NCBI GenBank assembly: GCA_903772945.1 | Contig: CAICTM010000476.1 | Location: forward strand, 1 to 64,000 | DNA from: Seminavis robusta | Lineage: Eukaryota; Bacillariophyta; Bacillariophyceae; Naviculales; Naviculaceae | Direction of reading: 5' to 3' | DNA length: 64,000 nucleotides | Part shown: one piece after another, positions 49,584-61,045 of the stretch | Position numbering within the stretch: the stretch's first letter is position 1 | Layout: each line of letters opens with the position of its first letter | Made by a program: the position numbers and the translations under genes | The notes under the pieces: model-generated | What the model saw: only the letters and a program-made list of their open reading frames with translations | Database searches by the model: none | Told to the model about the DNA's origin: nothing

Positions 49584-50628
49584 GCGTGGTCTATAGAAAG
49601 ATAGTATAAACGGGTGGGCTTATAGAGAACCAGCTCTACCAACACTTTGCTCGGTATTGCACCGGACCCACATGGTCACTGTCCCAAGATTCCATTTTAC
49701 TTGCCGTGCCGTAGTCCTGTCCTCCCTTATGCGTATCAGGTATATTCTCGGTACCAGGTCTATGTGTAGAATGACACAGCGCTCCGCACGATAGAATCAG
49801 CGGATATATCTGTCAAGGCCAACCGGGAACATGAAATTCTTCACTGGTTTTTCACACATCCATTCGCGGTGACCGCCCTTTGCAGTCTTGGCGCATGTGC
49901 ACTCATCCCACAGACAGCTCTGTTCGTGAGCCCATGTCAACGTACATGTATGCAGATGTCCACCTTGGGCCGCTTCAGCGCAATCAAGCAAGAATACCAC
50001 GTTGATGCACCCCAGTGGCAGCCATTCTCACAAGCCCATTTAATGCACTAATGCAAGAACCTGGGCTTGCACCTTGCAATACGACCCAAGTAAGGTAGTT
50101 GAAGAATCAAACAGCTTTGCGGAACTGTCTGGCCAGATACCTCTAGTAGCTCTCCCACTCAGCACCTGGACAACACATACCGGTAGTACTATCTATCTCA
50201 TCACCGGAGAAGCTACTAGCTAGTAGGACAGCTGGGCTAGCCGCCGCTACCTAACAAGGAGAGATAGCATCTTTCCAAAAAGACTACTCAGCGTACAGTA
50301 TCGCAGGTTCCTGGCACCGCTTCATCAGTGGTCATTGGATGCCACGACCATCAACCAACCAAGCATCGACCAACCTTTCGTCGTTGACGCGGTTTGCTGG
50401 GTTGTCCGCTTTCTGGTCCTACTTTTGGACAAAAGCGTGAGCCAATCACGGTTTATTTAGAGGATTGTCACAAGGTCATTTCCCACAAGATCCTTTGTGA
50501 CTGTTTGGATGGGTGGCAGGAGGGATGGTGTGAGAAAAAGTGATCGCTCTTCTCCAAGTTTTCTCATTTTCTTAGAGAATACAAAGCTTCTAGACAGAGA
50601 AATAATCCAAAACGCAGCAATATATATT
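49584..50628. other. Intergenic with a decayed ankyrin fragment and the vigilin promoter
   Basis: On the minus strand, 49797-49970 gives ankyrin-like fragments (C-A-E-A-A-Q-G-G-H-L and E-C-T-C-A-K-T-A-K-G-G-H) without a start or length for a gene. The stretch 50000-50628 leads to the vigilin-like gene and shows a CTACTAGCTAGTAGG palindrome near 50212 but no coding sequence. Confidence 0.5.
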
Positions 50629-53600
50629 ATGAACACTCCAACCATGGATCTCCTTCCCAAACTAGAGATGAACCTGAAGGCAATGGTAAATCAGAGGGAT
50701 CAGACTCGGGTAAGTGGATCCTGTGTTCTTTCCTTTTTCCTCGCTGGGTTGTCAAGTTTTTACACGCTGGGTTGTCATGTTCTTTGTGGCTCATGATCCA
50801 TCCATCTCTTTCTCTCTCCCTACTATTGATATTTCTTCCATTCAGACTATGATTACCAAGACCCAAGATGATTTGAAAGAGCTGTTTGCCAAAAGCCCCA
50901 AGAAACCTCGTGGTTCCATGTCCGAAATCGACAAGAATCTCACGTAAGCTACCGGTACCCATCGAGCATACAGTATGGATGGATTTTTAAATGTCTGTGA
51001 ATCGAATCTCACCGATAACAATCCATGGTTTCCCTGTTTTAATGCAGTGACTTGGAAACGCAACGTACCCGTACCAGTTTGAGTCTGACAGAAGAAAAGC
51101 AGCTGATGAAGCGGATTTTTGCCGGAGAACGAGACAAGAGAGCTCTGCAAGAGAGAATTGACCATGACAAATTGATTGATTCCAAAAAGGTAGGTCAGAT
51201 GAGCCGAACTTACTTGAAGTTGGGAAACGTCTTCGTTTTTTGTCATTCTCTTACCCTCTCAATCTATTCTATTTATTTAATGATATTATAATAGGCTCAA
51301 GTCCAGGAGATGCGAAAAGCAATGGCACCTCTGACGGATAAGATTGCGGATCTAGAAAAGGCAGTCAACAAGGCCAAACTGGCCGCCAAAATTGGATGCA
51401 CCATTGAAGATATGCAGAAAACAACCATCTCCTGTCCTTCCGAAAAGATGGGAAAAGTCATTGGAAAGAGTGGTGCCATGATTAAGAAAATCGAAGAAAA
51501 AGCCGGAGTCAGTATGGATGTCGACACGGATAAGAGTACCATTACAATCCACGGCAGTGACGCTTCCATTGCGGATGCTCAAATGGAAATCAACAAGATT
51601 GTCATGGCCGCCGCAGAGGAACTGGAGCTACCACAGGAATCCATCCTATACCTCACCACCGCTTCGACCGGAGCCATGAGTGACATGCGACAACGGCATC
51701 CCGACATGTACTTGGAAGTGGCCCGAAATACCCACAAATTCACCATGAGAGGACAACCCGAACAATTGGCGGCAGTCAAACAGAGTCTTCAGGCAATGGG
51801 TGTAGCGAAACGAGAACGAGAACTGACCGCGGCCGAAGCCGTCTTGTTGATTGGGAAGAAGGGTGCCAATATTGAAAAAATTACGTCCTCCTATAAGGTG
51901 GCCATTGAAGTGTCCAAGAAGTCGGAGGAACAATCCCTCGCGATTGTGGCTGGCGCAGAGGAGCAAGTCGAGTCGGCCATGAAGGAAATCGAAGACATGA
52001 TTGCCGCCAATGCCGAAGTTACCAAACTGATTCCATGTGGCAAAACCGTTGTGCAGGGATTCCTCACGGCCAATGGCGTCAAGATCAAGGATTTGCAAAA
52101 GAAAATTAGCGAATCCACCAGAGAACTGGGAGCTGGCTCGGTCTCGCTCTCGTTTGACAAAGCCACCGGCGACAACTCGAACTTGGTCATCAAAGGAAAA
52201 CAGGCGGCCATTGGAACCGCAGTGGCCATGGTCGGGGAAGCCATTCGTGAAATTGATACAAACACCATTCGCATCATGGCCGATCGCAACACCATCCCTC
52301 AGGTCATTGGGAAGGGAGGAGAAAACATCAAGAAACTCAAAGGCGACAAAAAAGTCAATATTGAAGTTGACCGAAAGACTGGAGAAATTGCCATCAATGG
52401 GCTGAGTCCGGAGGAGGTGGCGGAAGTCGAGGCGAGTGTCCTGCATATTATTGCAGAGAACAAGATACTCAAAGTTCCGGTCGATCCTGCCCTGATTGAC
52501 GTTCAATATCGAGAACTGATCAGACAGTCCAAGGTCAGAACGGAAGTCACGGATCTTGCCAAACTCGACATTGACAAGGATCAGTCGGCCATCCTTCTTC
52601 GAGGCACTGATGAAAATGTTGGCAAAGCTGCGGAAATTGTCAAAAAGTTTCTTACCTCGAACTACATGGAGAATATTGACATTACCGACGCTGACCGAGA
52701 CGCTCTGCTTTCGGGTGGACAGAAAAGCAAAATCGTCACGTTTGCCAAGGAATTGGAGGTCAATCTTTCAGCAAATCGCGAAACGTCCAGCATTCAGGTC
52801 AAGGGATCTATGGAGAAAGTCAAGGCTGCGGTCAAAAAAATCAAAGCTTACCTCTATGGTGGCGAAGGCAACACTTGTCACAAAATATTGTGCGCCGAAG
52901 AGGCCCTGGGACTTGTGATTGGAAAGGGAGGACAAGTCCGCAAGTCGCTGGAAGCTAAATATGAAGGCGTGACCATCTACATTCATCGTACCAACGATGC
53001 AGTCACAATTCGCGGTCCCGAGGAGAATGCCAACAACTGTCGCTTCGAAGTGCTCAAGTTGATTGCTTCTGGTAGAATCACACAAGAAGTCAAGACAACA
53101 GAAGAGAAAATGGAAGCAATGAACAAGAATAATCTACTGCGCCGAACCGCCCAGAATATTCCCGTGCAATTGACAGTCGAAGACACGACAATCAAAGTCC
53201 GTGGAGTTGCACCTGACGTCAAGCATGTCGTGGCACTCATCAATGAGCAACTGACTGGAGTGTACGAGAGCATTTTGGAACTCGGTGATTCACAGTTTGC
53301 CAAAATCAAAGGAGCCAGCCGCGACGAATCACATTTTGCTCGAATGAAGGAGTCAACGGCGGCGGATATTTTATTGAATGATCAAAAGAATGCAGTCGTG
53401 ATCCGTGGCAAGAGGAACAATGTCAAGAAGGCCAAGTTTCAGGTGTTTGATTTCCTTGAATTTCTGGTTCCAGGTGAACTCTGCAAAATCAAACTGCCAA
53501 AGACCCTGAACGCTACAGTGGGTCAAGCGACAGCGCTGATCGAAGTTGCCTCGTCTACTGGCACCTCCATTTGGCTCGATCGGGATGTCAACATGATCAT

Positions 53601-54702
53601 CATTGAATCCTCCGAAAGTGAGCGCATGCAAGACGCCAAAGCCTGCATCCAGGCAAAAGTCGACGAGGCCGAGAGGCTTCTGTATGTGTTCGAATTCGAC
53701 ACGTCTGAAGCTTGGCTCATTCCTATTATCATTGGCGTGAAAGGGGGGCGCATCAACTCCATCCGAAAGCAATCTGGCTGCACCATCGTAGTTTCAAAGG
53801 AGGAGCGCACCGTCGTGGTCTCAGGAACGACAGAAGAGGACGTCACAAAGGCCAAGTCAGCCATTCAAAACCACGTCGACCAGGCAAAGAAAGAAAACGC
53901 ATTCGTCGATGTTCCTGCGGATGCCATGGCTAGATTTGTGGGCAAAGGAGGAGCCCACATTTCGGAGCTCCGAAAGAAGTATGAAGTGGAAATTGAAACA
54001 TCAAAGAAAGGATCTGTCAAGATCACAGGCAGTGAGGACAACGTATTGGCAGCGAAGAAAGCTGTAGAAGAGTGGGTGGAAGAATGGGCCAAGCCAGATG
54101 AGAACAAGGAGGTTAAGATTCAGCGGCATCACATTTCTCCAATTATTGGCAAACAAGGTGCAAACATTCAAGCCATGCAAGAAGAATTTGGCTGCAGGAT
54201 CGATCTGAACCGTGAGGATCTTACGGTGAAGTTCCGCGGAGACCCAGCCAAGCAGGAACTGGCTCTGAGAAGAATCGAGGAAATCATGGCGGAGACACCA
54301 GCTCCTGAACGTCCAGCTCGAGCGCCAAAATCGGAAGAGGAGTCAGCTGAAGAGAAAAATGGTAACGACAATAGCAACACCAGCGGTAGCAAGGCACGTC
54401 CACAAAAGGAAAGTGAAAGCAGCCCCAAGAAAGACGAGTTCAAGGATCCTGACGAGCAGGTGGACCGTACCAGTGAATTTCCTGCTCTGCCAGTTGGCCT
54501 TACTCCGCCAAAGAGGCGAAGAAAGCGCAAGTCCAAGGCAGTCGGTGGTGCCGCGGCTTCTCCCACCAAGCCCGTCGTTTCTCCATCCAAGTCACTTTTT
54601 GCTGCATCGTCTGGAGAGGAGTCGTCCGTGAGCGATGAAGACGACAAGATTGTTGCCCGAGATCCCTCCACCGACACAATGATCGTAAACATCAGCGCCT
54701 AG
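50629..54702 (+). CDS. Vigilin/Scp160-like multi-KH RNA-binding protein, 4 exons
   Basis: Exons are 50629-50709, 50846-50943, 51048-51189 and 51295-54702, with GT-AG introns and matching phases, giving about 1242 residues. KH loops G-x-x-G appear near 51.46 kb (I-G-K-S-G-A-M-I), 51.85 (I-G-K-K-G-A-N-I), 52.31 (I-G-K-G-G-E-N-I), 52.92 (I-G-K-G-G-Q-V), 53.73 (G-V-K-G-G-R-I), 53.94 (V-G-K-G-G-A-H-I) and 54.15 (I-G-K-Q-G-A-N-I). Degenerate KH domains lie between them, so the total is roughly a dozen. Vigilin proteins bind mRNA and ribosomes in the cytoplasm and at the ER. The N terminus is a coiled-coil-like helix. The C terminus is acidic and Ser-rich, with E-F-P-A-L-P. It is the longest intact gene here. 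Confidence 0.9.
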
Positions 54703-54875
54703 CCCTACCAGTTAGGAGAAACAAATTGCTCCTCCTTTTGAGCGGCGCCTGATATTGGTTAGCTAATCACGTAATTGCCTTTCTACCTAGAGACAACATA
54801 TTGGGCTGCGGCACCGATGTAGCCAAGAGATCTATTTTTCTCACGCCTTCCTCCCAGAGTCCCCAAAACGAATGT

Positions 54876-56545
54876 TCATTGCCTACTTTCAAAGTGGATA
54901 CGTGGCCATACGGGAACTAGCGTTGTTTCCAGCTTGCTCTCGACGTCTTGTAGCTGGATGTCTTCAGCAATGTCAAGTTTCCAGTCCAAGACAAGCTGTG
55001 CCAACAACACTTGGACTTCCAGGAAAGCTACTCTAGAACCAGGACATCTCCGAGCACCTTGAGAAAACGGTCCTGCAAAAAAGGGATGATCTAGCGTCTG
55101 TGCAGGGGTACCTTTACGAGCTTCCACAGCCTCAGAAAACCAACGCTCAGGCATGAACCTTTCAGGATGCTCCAACCAATTGGGATTCCGTCCAGGATTG
55201 TAGGAATCAAATGCCACAACTGACCCAGGAGATAGCGTCACACCATGAAGCTCTACCGGCGCATTCTGGACTTCCTTGATCAGGTTGATAAAGACTGCAG
55301 GCGTCAGACGATGAGTTTCGCGGATAATGGCTTGCAAGATTGGAGTATTGGCTCTGTTGAACATTTCAGGCACCAGCATCCCCTCCTTTTGAACCCAACC
55401 GTCGACTTCTTCGTAAAGTTGTTGCTGTACAGAGGGATTGAGTCCCAACTGTAGCAAGTTCCAGGCAACTTTTCCAGCTGTGGTGTCAACCGAGGCCATG
55501 AGCAGAATGGTGCAGATTTCATTAACATCCTGAACGGACAAATCACTTTCCTCTTGTCTTGCCAATGCCTTGGCCATGTATGCATTCATCTGCTCTCCCC
55601 TAGTGTTCCTGCTTCCAGGTCCCATTGAAAGGTTCTCAGCATTTGCATGCCTATCTTAAAGACCTTGTCTGCATCTGCACGAAACTGTTTGTGTCTTGTA
55701 GTCATCATGCCTAGAGCCTTGTACAGAAAGCCTTCCAGAGGATCTCGCTTGAGCTTGATGGACTCGGAACTGGCACGAACAGCACTTTTCCGAAAGAGGT
55801 CATGATCAAATCCATTGTCAGTGTCATTGCTGCTGCTGCTGCTCAGATGACTTCCAAACAAGACAGTGGTAAACAAATCCAATGAACAAAGGTTGAGGAA
55901 CTCCATGATGGAGTCTTTCATATTGCTGTTTCCGTTCTTATGGTAGCGGGGCAGATGTTGCTGACTCAGCGCCTGGGCTGTTTGAATCAATACGGGCAAG
56001 TGTTCCCGTGCTGCCTGAGGCGCCAGGAGGTCCTTTTGAAGAAAAGATCGATGTCGCTTCCATCATTCCCCCCGAGAGTACATTTCAGCCACGGCATAGC
56101 CTCGGTCATTGAAATAGGCTTTAGTTGCCCAGTGAGCTTCCACCAATCCACTGGGGTGTGTTCCTTCCTGTTTGAGAACTTTCATCATTTCTTTGGGATC
56201 TGAAATGACATGAGTAATCCCTTGTTGACCAGCTCCAATGCCGGGAATGCCAATTTGATAGAAATCACCATAGCTGTCATGCAGAGCTGCCCACCATTGC
56301 AAAAATTTGTTCTTGTTCAAAGGTGGCGTTCCAGAAAACATGGAAAGAGTCGATCCAAAAATGGGTACGGAAGGAACTTTTATTAATGAATGATTGGTAT
56401 TGACACTGGAAATAGACGGTGATGCCAAGCTGCTGTTCTGTTCTTGTTGGCTCTCGGCTGTCGCCATGGATTTGAATCGAGTACTTGCTGTCATACGATG
56501 GCTCCATCGCAGCCGAGATGCCATTGTTCTAGTCCTCGACAGCAT
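54876..56545 (-). pseudogene. Mitochondrial-type cytochrome P450, broken by a TGA and a frame change
   Basis: The N terminus M-L-S-R-T-R-T-M-A-S-R-L-R-W is Arg-rich and fits mitochondrial import. Expected P450 motifs follow: A-S-V-D-T-T-A-G (I helix, oxygen binding), E-T-H-R (K helix), and F-S-Q-G-A-R-R-C-P-G (heme-binding Cys). An in-frame TGA at 56063-56065 splits S-R-G-E from W-K-R-H-R, and the frame changes at a GAGAG tract at 55592-55600, just before E-Q-M-N-A-Y-M-A-K-A-L. Apart from those two points the gene is continuous over about 550 codons. One lost AG would restore the second break. It is a recent pseudogene or has sequence errors. The substrate is unknown. Confidence 0.75.
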
Positions 56546-58594
56546 TCTGTCCTTCTATGGTTTGCTTTGGCCGGCGAGTCAATGAGATTGGTAGCTAATA
56601 ATAGAAGGCAGTTTTATGGACTCTCTGTCTTGACGAGTGTAAACAGACCATGGGATCATTCATGCGGTTTGTTCCGGCTCAAGAAGCTTTGCAACGACAC
56701 GCCTTTGCAGTGGGATCACAGCCTGGCAGCAGAGCAGCAGAGCACCATGCTATGGACTCGCACCAAAAAACAGCTACAAAACTGGGTCACCAAAAGCTAG
56801 CTAAGCTGCTTGGCTCCGCAAGCGTCCCACTTGCTCCGTCCTGTACTACATACAGCACTTGATGAGGGCGGGATACAACAGAAAGATTTTATGTGTCATT
56901 TGCAACCGATGTGTCATTTGCAACCTATGCACGACGACGAGTGGTCATGGACACGTCTACTAGGTGCTAGGTGTACCGTTTAAGGTACTGTATCAGCAGT
57001 ATATTACCGGTATGCATGCATGGCATCTGCCCGGCCAGGTTGGTCTGTCTCCATAGAAACTCATAAACAAACCTTAATGACACTCTCCGAGACGGCAACT
57101 CAGGCTTCATTTTAACGGACCAATTGAATAACATACATTGTTTAGTCTCCAATCATCAATTGGGTTCCCGAGAAGACAGTTTTGGGACTACCAGGTAAAA
57201 CCTATTGCGTGAATTTAAAAATTACACTAAGATATTTTTCCCAATCCTCGTTTTTTTATTTTGGCAAGAGCCGTAGAACCTATTTTGTGGATCTCGCCCT
57301 CACAATGCCGATCTTGCCCAATAATCTGGGCTCTTGGTCTCCCCGCGGATCTCGGCAGTCCCGGTGAAAATGGCGATCTTGGTTCCACCAGAGCCGACAT
57401 CCACCAACATCGCCAAAATCAGATAATTAAAACAGATTATAACAGTAATAAAGTCTAGCATTTTACTATTTTTTAAAATACCGGAAAGTATTAAATTATG
57501 GCCCCAAAACTGTCCTGCAGTGCAACCAGCGAAGTTGCCGGGTCTCGAGTTAGAATTGCCTTCTATCTTCAATGGAGTTTTAATCAAGGACTAATTTTAA
57601 AAAAGGTCGGAACGTCGGAACGTCGGAACACACCTCGTACAGGTACCGGTACCGGTACGACATATCTAGTTAGCCACCGGTACCGTACCGGCGGTACCGG
57701 TGGCTACGTAGCCATACTCAGCTACCCCGTACCGCTACGGTAGTCCTTCTTCTTCGCCTTGGGTTTGGCGTTAATAAAAAGATATACATGCAGTGGCGGA
57801 TCTCCCATGTCCTGCCCAAGCCATTGTTGCGATTGCCTCTCGGATCTCCTTTTACATGTAGCTAGCCTGCATGCAGAAAGCGTGGGGAATTCGGCTTCCG
57901 GTACAGTCGTACCTGTACCGTACCGGTGGTGAATGCGTTGCCGAGTGCGCACTGAAGCAGATTCGATTCGATTGAATTCAAAATTTGTTGTCCTTGTAGG
58001 AGGAAAGAACACACATGTACTACTCCGCATTCCGCATCCGGTCCGAGCACTACTACTACACTATGGATAGAGCTACCGGTAGCACCATAGCAGCTCTCCA
58101 AAATTTCAAATGTTTATGGTGATACCATGATGTGTGGAGCAGGAGTGGTCGTGGCCAACTGTGACACCGAAAGCGGGACAGATAAATGGTCCCTAAAATG
58201 GTTTGAAAAGTAAGACGCTCGGCATGAATTCCGAGGCAGCCAATCGTGACTGTTAGGGCTTCTGGTACCGTTGGAGAAAGTATGGGAGCTCGGAGGAGCG
58301 TTGCAAAAAAGCCACCGGTATCTTTCAGTGTGTCGGCAGAGCACATGCCACCGGTACCTCGAGGATGTAAGTGTTTCGGCAGTAGAAACGCCACCGGTAT
58401 CTTTTGTTATTAGTGAGTGTTTCGGCGATAGAAACGCGACGGGTATCTTTTGGAATGCACCCTCGAGTAACCAGGCATTCTCAAAGCCAAACTCAAAAGT
58501 GGCTCACAAAAACAGCTCACAAAAACCAATAGCCAAAGCCAGAAATACCTCAAGCTAACCTCTTTGCCTGCTCTCAAACCATCCAACCAAGACA
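56546..58594. other. Long intergenic with ACCGGTAC palindromes
   Basis: No gene is supported. Bases 57640-57730 are packed with overlapping ACCGGTACCGGTAC and GGTACCGTACCGG motifs, and similar copies occur near 57000, 57900 and 58070. From 58310 to 58440 three copies of GCCACCGGTATCTTT- or GCCACCGGTACCTCG-like sequence, each followed by a GTGTTTCGGC-like phrase, form a small diverged tandem repeat. This lies just upstream of the secreted-protein gene, so it may be part of its promoter. Confidence 0.55.
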
Positions 58595-59497
58595 ATGAAG
58601 TTCTCCAACACTATCTTTGCTGCCACCGGCCTTTTCTTGGCCCAACCCTTCTTCTTGTCTGTGGCCCATGCTCAAGGCACTCCTGATGACCTCCCCCCTG
58701 CCTTGGAGACTTGGTGTGATCAATACCATGGGCGTGACTTTGGTTTGTGCAATTCCTACTGTGAAGCGCAGGACTGTGAAGCCCCTGATGCTGACAAGAA
58801 CAGCTGCGATGGTTTGCGTGAAAAGTTCCTGGCTAGAACAGGAGAAACGAGGTTCCCCTGTGAACCCTCCCGTTGTCCCTGCTGGGACAGCATTGAAGCT
58901 CTTGTTGGTGATGATCTCTTGATTGGAGATTCCAATGTATTTGATAACGGCGCCCAGAGCTACAGCCTTGCATTTGGTGACGAGGGTGTTGCCGTTAGTA
59001 GTGTTGCCGTTAGGCGAGGTACCCTTTGCATTGGCCGCAATGTTGACGGAACTTTTGTGCTGAGAGATTTGGAAGAAGATGATTATGATGGTTGTGTGAA
59101 CGATGTTTTGGTCCATGCCACAGCCATCAGTGGAGTCGATGGCAACATGAAATCTTCCTGTGCTCCATACCCATCTTCCACGGCCACTTGCCCTTGTTGG
59201 GATGGTTCCGATACCAGTGGTGACTTTCCTGTTTTCCCTGGTATTTCTGGTTTTACCTTGGATAGCAGCATTTTTTCAACAAGCAGGAATGGTGTCAACT
59301 CCTATGTTACATTGGATGATGGGAATTATCCAATCTACCATGGCGTTCGTAACAACATTGGGACAGGCCTTGCTTGTACGGTTAAGACCAACACAAAAGT
59401 CCTTTACAATTCTGCTGAATATGAAGCCTGTTATAATGACATTCTGTCATGGTCTGCCCACTCTGTTGGTGACAATGAGTGCCATGCTTTCTTTTAG
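58595..59497 (+). CDS. Secreted protein with two CPCWD-centred repeats, 300 aa
   Basis: A signal peptide (M-K-F-S-N-T-I-F-A-A-T-G-L-F-L) with probable cleavage after A-H-A opens the protein. A Cys-rich N-terminal segment is followed by two repeats, each starting with C-P-C-W-D (about residues 93 and 199). Each then has about 100 residues ending in a Y-D-G-C-V-N-D-V-L or Y-E-A-C-Y-N-D-I-L motif. The repeats are clearly related, so the protein arose by internal duplication. Similar secreted C-P-C-W proteins occur in stramenopiles (from memory), but I know no function. It is probably extracellular and disulfide-bonded. Confidence 0.75.
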   Translation: MKFSNTIFAATGLFLAQPFFLSVAHAQGTPDDLPPALETWCDQYHGRDFGLCNSYCEAQDCEAPDADKNSCDGLREKFLARTGETRFPCEPSRCPCWDSIEALVGDDLLIGDSNVFDNGAQSYSLAFGDEGVAVSSVAVRRGTLCIGRNVDGTFVLRDLEEDDYDGCVNDVLVHATAISGVDGNMKSSCAPYPSSTATCPCWDGSDTSGDFPVFPGISGFTLDSSIFSTSRNGVNSYVTLDDGNYPIYHGVRNNIGTGLACTVKTNTKVLYNSAEYEACYNDILSWSAHSVGDNECHAFF

Positions 59498-60059
59498 AGG
59501 AGTGAATGAGCTGGTCACGTTGACGGAAATGATTCGATACTATTTGGAAAACAATCCAGAGGTCTATCGAGCCCTCGCCTTTGGATTAGTTTCCTCTCTT
59601 TCGAATCTCACAATTCTAAGAACTAGATAATTACGTCTCCTGAGACGACGCTCCTTTTGGTTACCCCCTCAGTGCACTCTGGAATGGATTTGCCGGCGTT
59701 TACTGTGTGAAATAAAGTAGCCGCACTTCAGTTGCAGAATCAACGGTCATGTGTATCGTTAAGTAACAAGTTCCCTTTCGAAAGATTTAGATCGATTCGT
59801 GGATAAAGGAACCGTTGAAGTTATTCAGGTTAAGGATAAATTGCCCGGAGGAGTATGGTGGACTTGGATTTATATCGGAGGGCAAGCTGTTTTGGGAAGT
59901 GTCATTGGAGAGTACTCTCTTTTCACACTAAAAGATTCAAACAGACTTCACGGAACAGCCTGCCCACCTGCCCCTTCTTTGAAAGCAGCCTCACTCCTCA
60001 CTCGCGCTCAACCAACAACCAACAACCAATAACAAGAGCAACACAACAAGAGCAACAGA
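59498..60059. other. Intergenic, no gene seen
   Basis: This runs from the end of the CPCWD gene to the duplicated exon-like modules. An AG/AC-rich stretch (ACCAACAACCAACAACC) precedes 60059 and resembles a leader. I see no supported gene. Confidence 0.4.
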
Positions 60060-60404
60060 ATGGTGGAGGAGGAGCGGCCGATCGCTACTACTACTACTAC
60101 TATTACGGGTAAGTCTATTATCAAATGTGTTATTATTGAAGGCGCAGCACTGACTTCTCTCCCTCATTCAATTCCTATGGTAAACAGGAGAGAAATACCA
60201 GCTTGGCCGACAACAGTGGTATAGCTACCGGTAGGAGGAGTTCTTTAAATCCAAGCCGATCGATCGATCGATCGAATCGATTGCAATGAGGTAAGCCTAT
60301 TATCAAGTTATCAAGAGTGTTAATTGAAGGTACAGCACTGACTTTTCTCCCTCATTGGATTTCTATGGTATTCAGGAGAGAATTCCGAGCTCGGCCGTCA
60401 ACAG
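60060..60404 (+). repeat. Duplicated intron plus 29-bp mini-exon modules
   Basis: An ATG at 60060 opens M-V-E-E-E-R-P-I-A-T-T-T-T and runs to a GTAAGT donor at 60109. Two similar intron-like segments (60109-60187 and 60291-60375) share GTAAGYCTATTATCAA at the start, CTCCCTCATT in the middle and a TATGGTA...CAG end. Each is followed by a 29-base exon-like block (60188-60216 and 60376-60404) beginning GAGAGAA and ending CAACAG, the second followed by a donor. The frame after the first block soon stops. This could be a small gene with a duplicated exon, or a repeat carrying splice sites. Confidence 0.45.
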
Positions 60405-61045
60405 GTAAGTTGTTTTAATTATTCGAATCGATCGGTCACACCTCTATAATCTCAAGTCTCACTCAAGTCGTCCTTCTCCGGTGTAGATTCGAAAGCCATC
60501 CCTCATTGAATCCTATGGACAATGGGATGGCAGTCAGTTCTTGGCCCATGACGGCCAAGTTGATGCAATTTGAAAAGCAAGAGAAAGTCTCCGGTCGTCG
60601 GCAGTTGAGCACAGAAAACAAAACTCATATCTATTTGTTGTTTTCTCTGCTGTACTGCTGACGGCCGAGGAAATCCCATTGTCGACGGCCGATCGCTCCG
60701 GATAAGAAGAGGAAGAGGCTCTGTTAACTCAAGCCCTATCAGCAGCCTGCACGGAGGAGATCGTCGGAGGAGGAGATCGTCGTCGAGTCATTGAAAAGGG
60801 AACATGAGAGAGCCAACAATATACAAGAGAGTGGATCCTACTACTGGATTCATACCTCCAGTGTTATTTCCTAGTGTTTTGGTGGTGATTCATGTGTCGG
60901 TACCCACTTACCTGTATGCACAAGTCCTCGGGCGAACGACTTGCTTCTTTCGTACGATAAAGATAGATAGATAACTCGTAAGATAATAGATTACCGACCA
61001 ATAGACCACTCCTTTCATTAGATAGACACCTTATAGATCAATAGG
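60405..61045. other. Intergenic, no gene supported
   Basis: A third partial copy of the CCCTCATTGAATCCTATGG element appears at about 60500. Otherwise no supported gene or RNA is seen up to the 153-bp array. A (GATA)n-like run lies near 60960. Confidence 0.4.
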
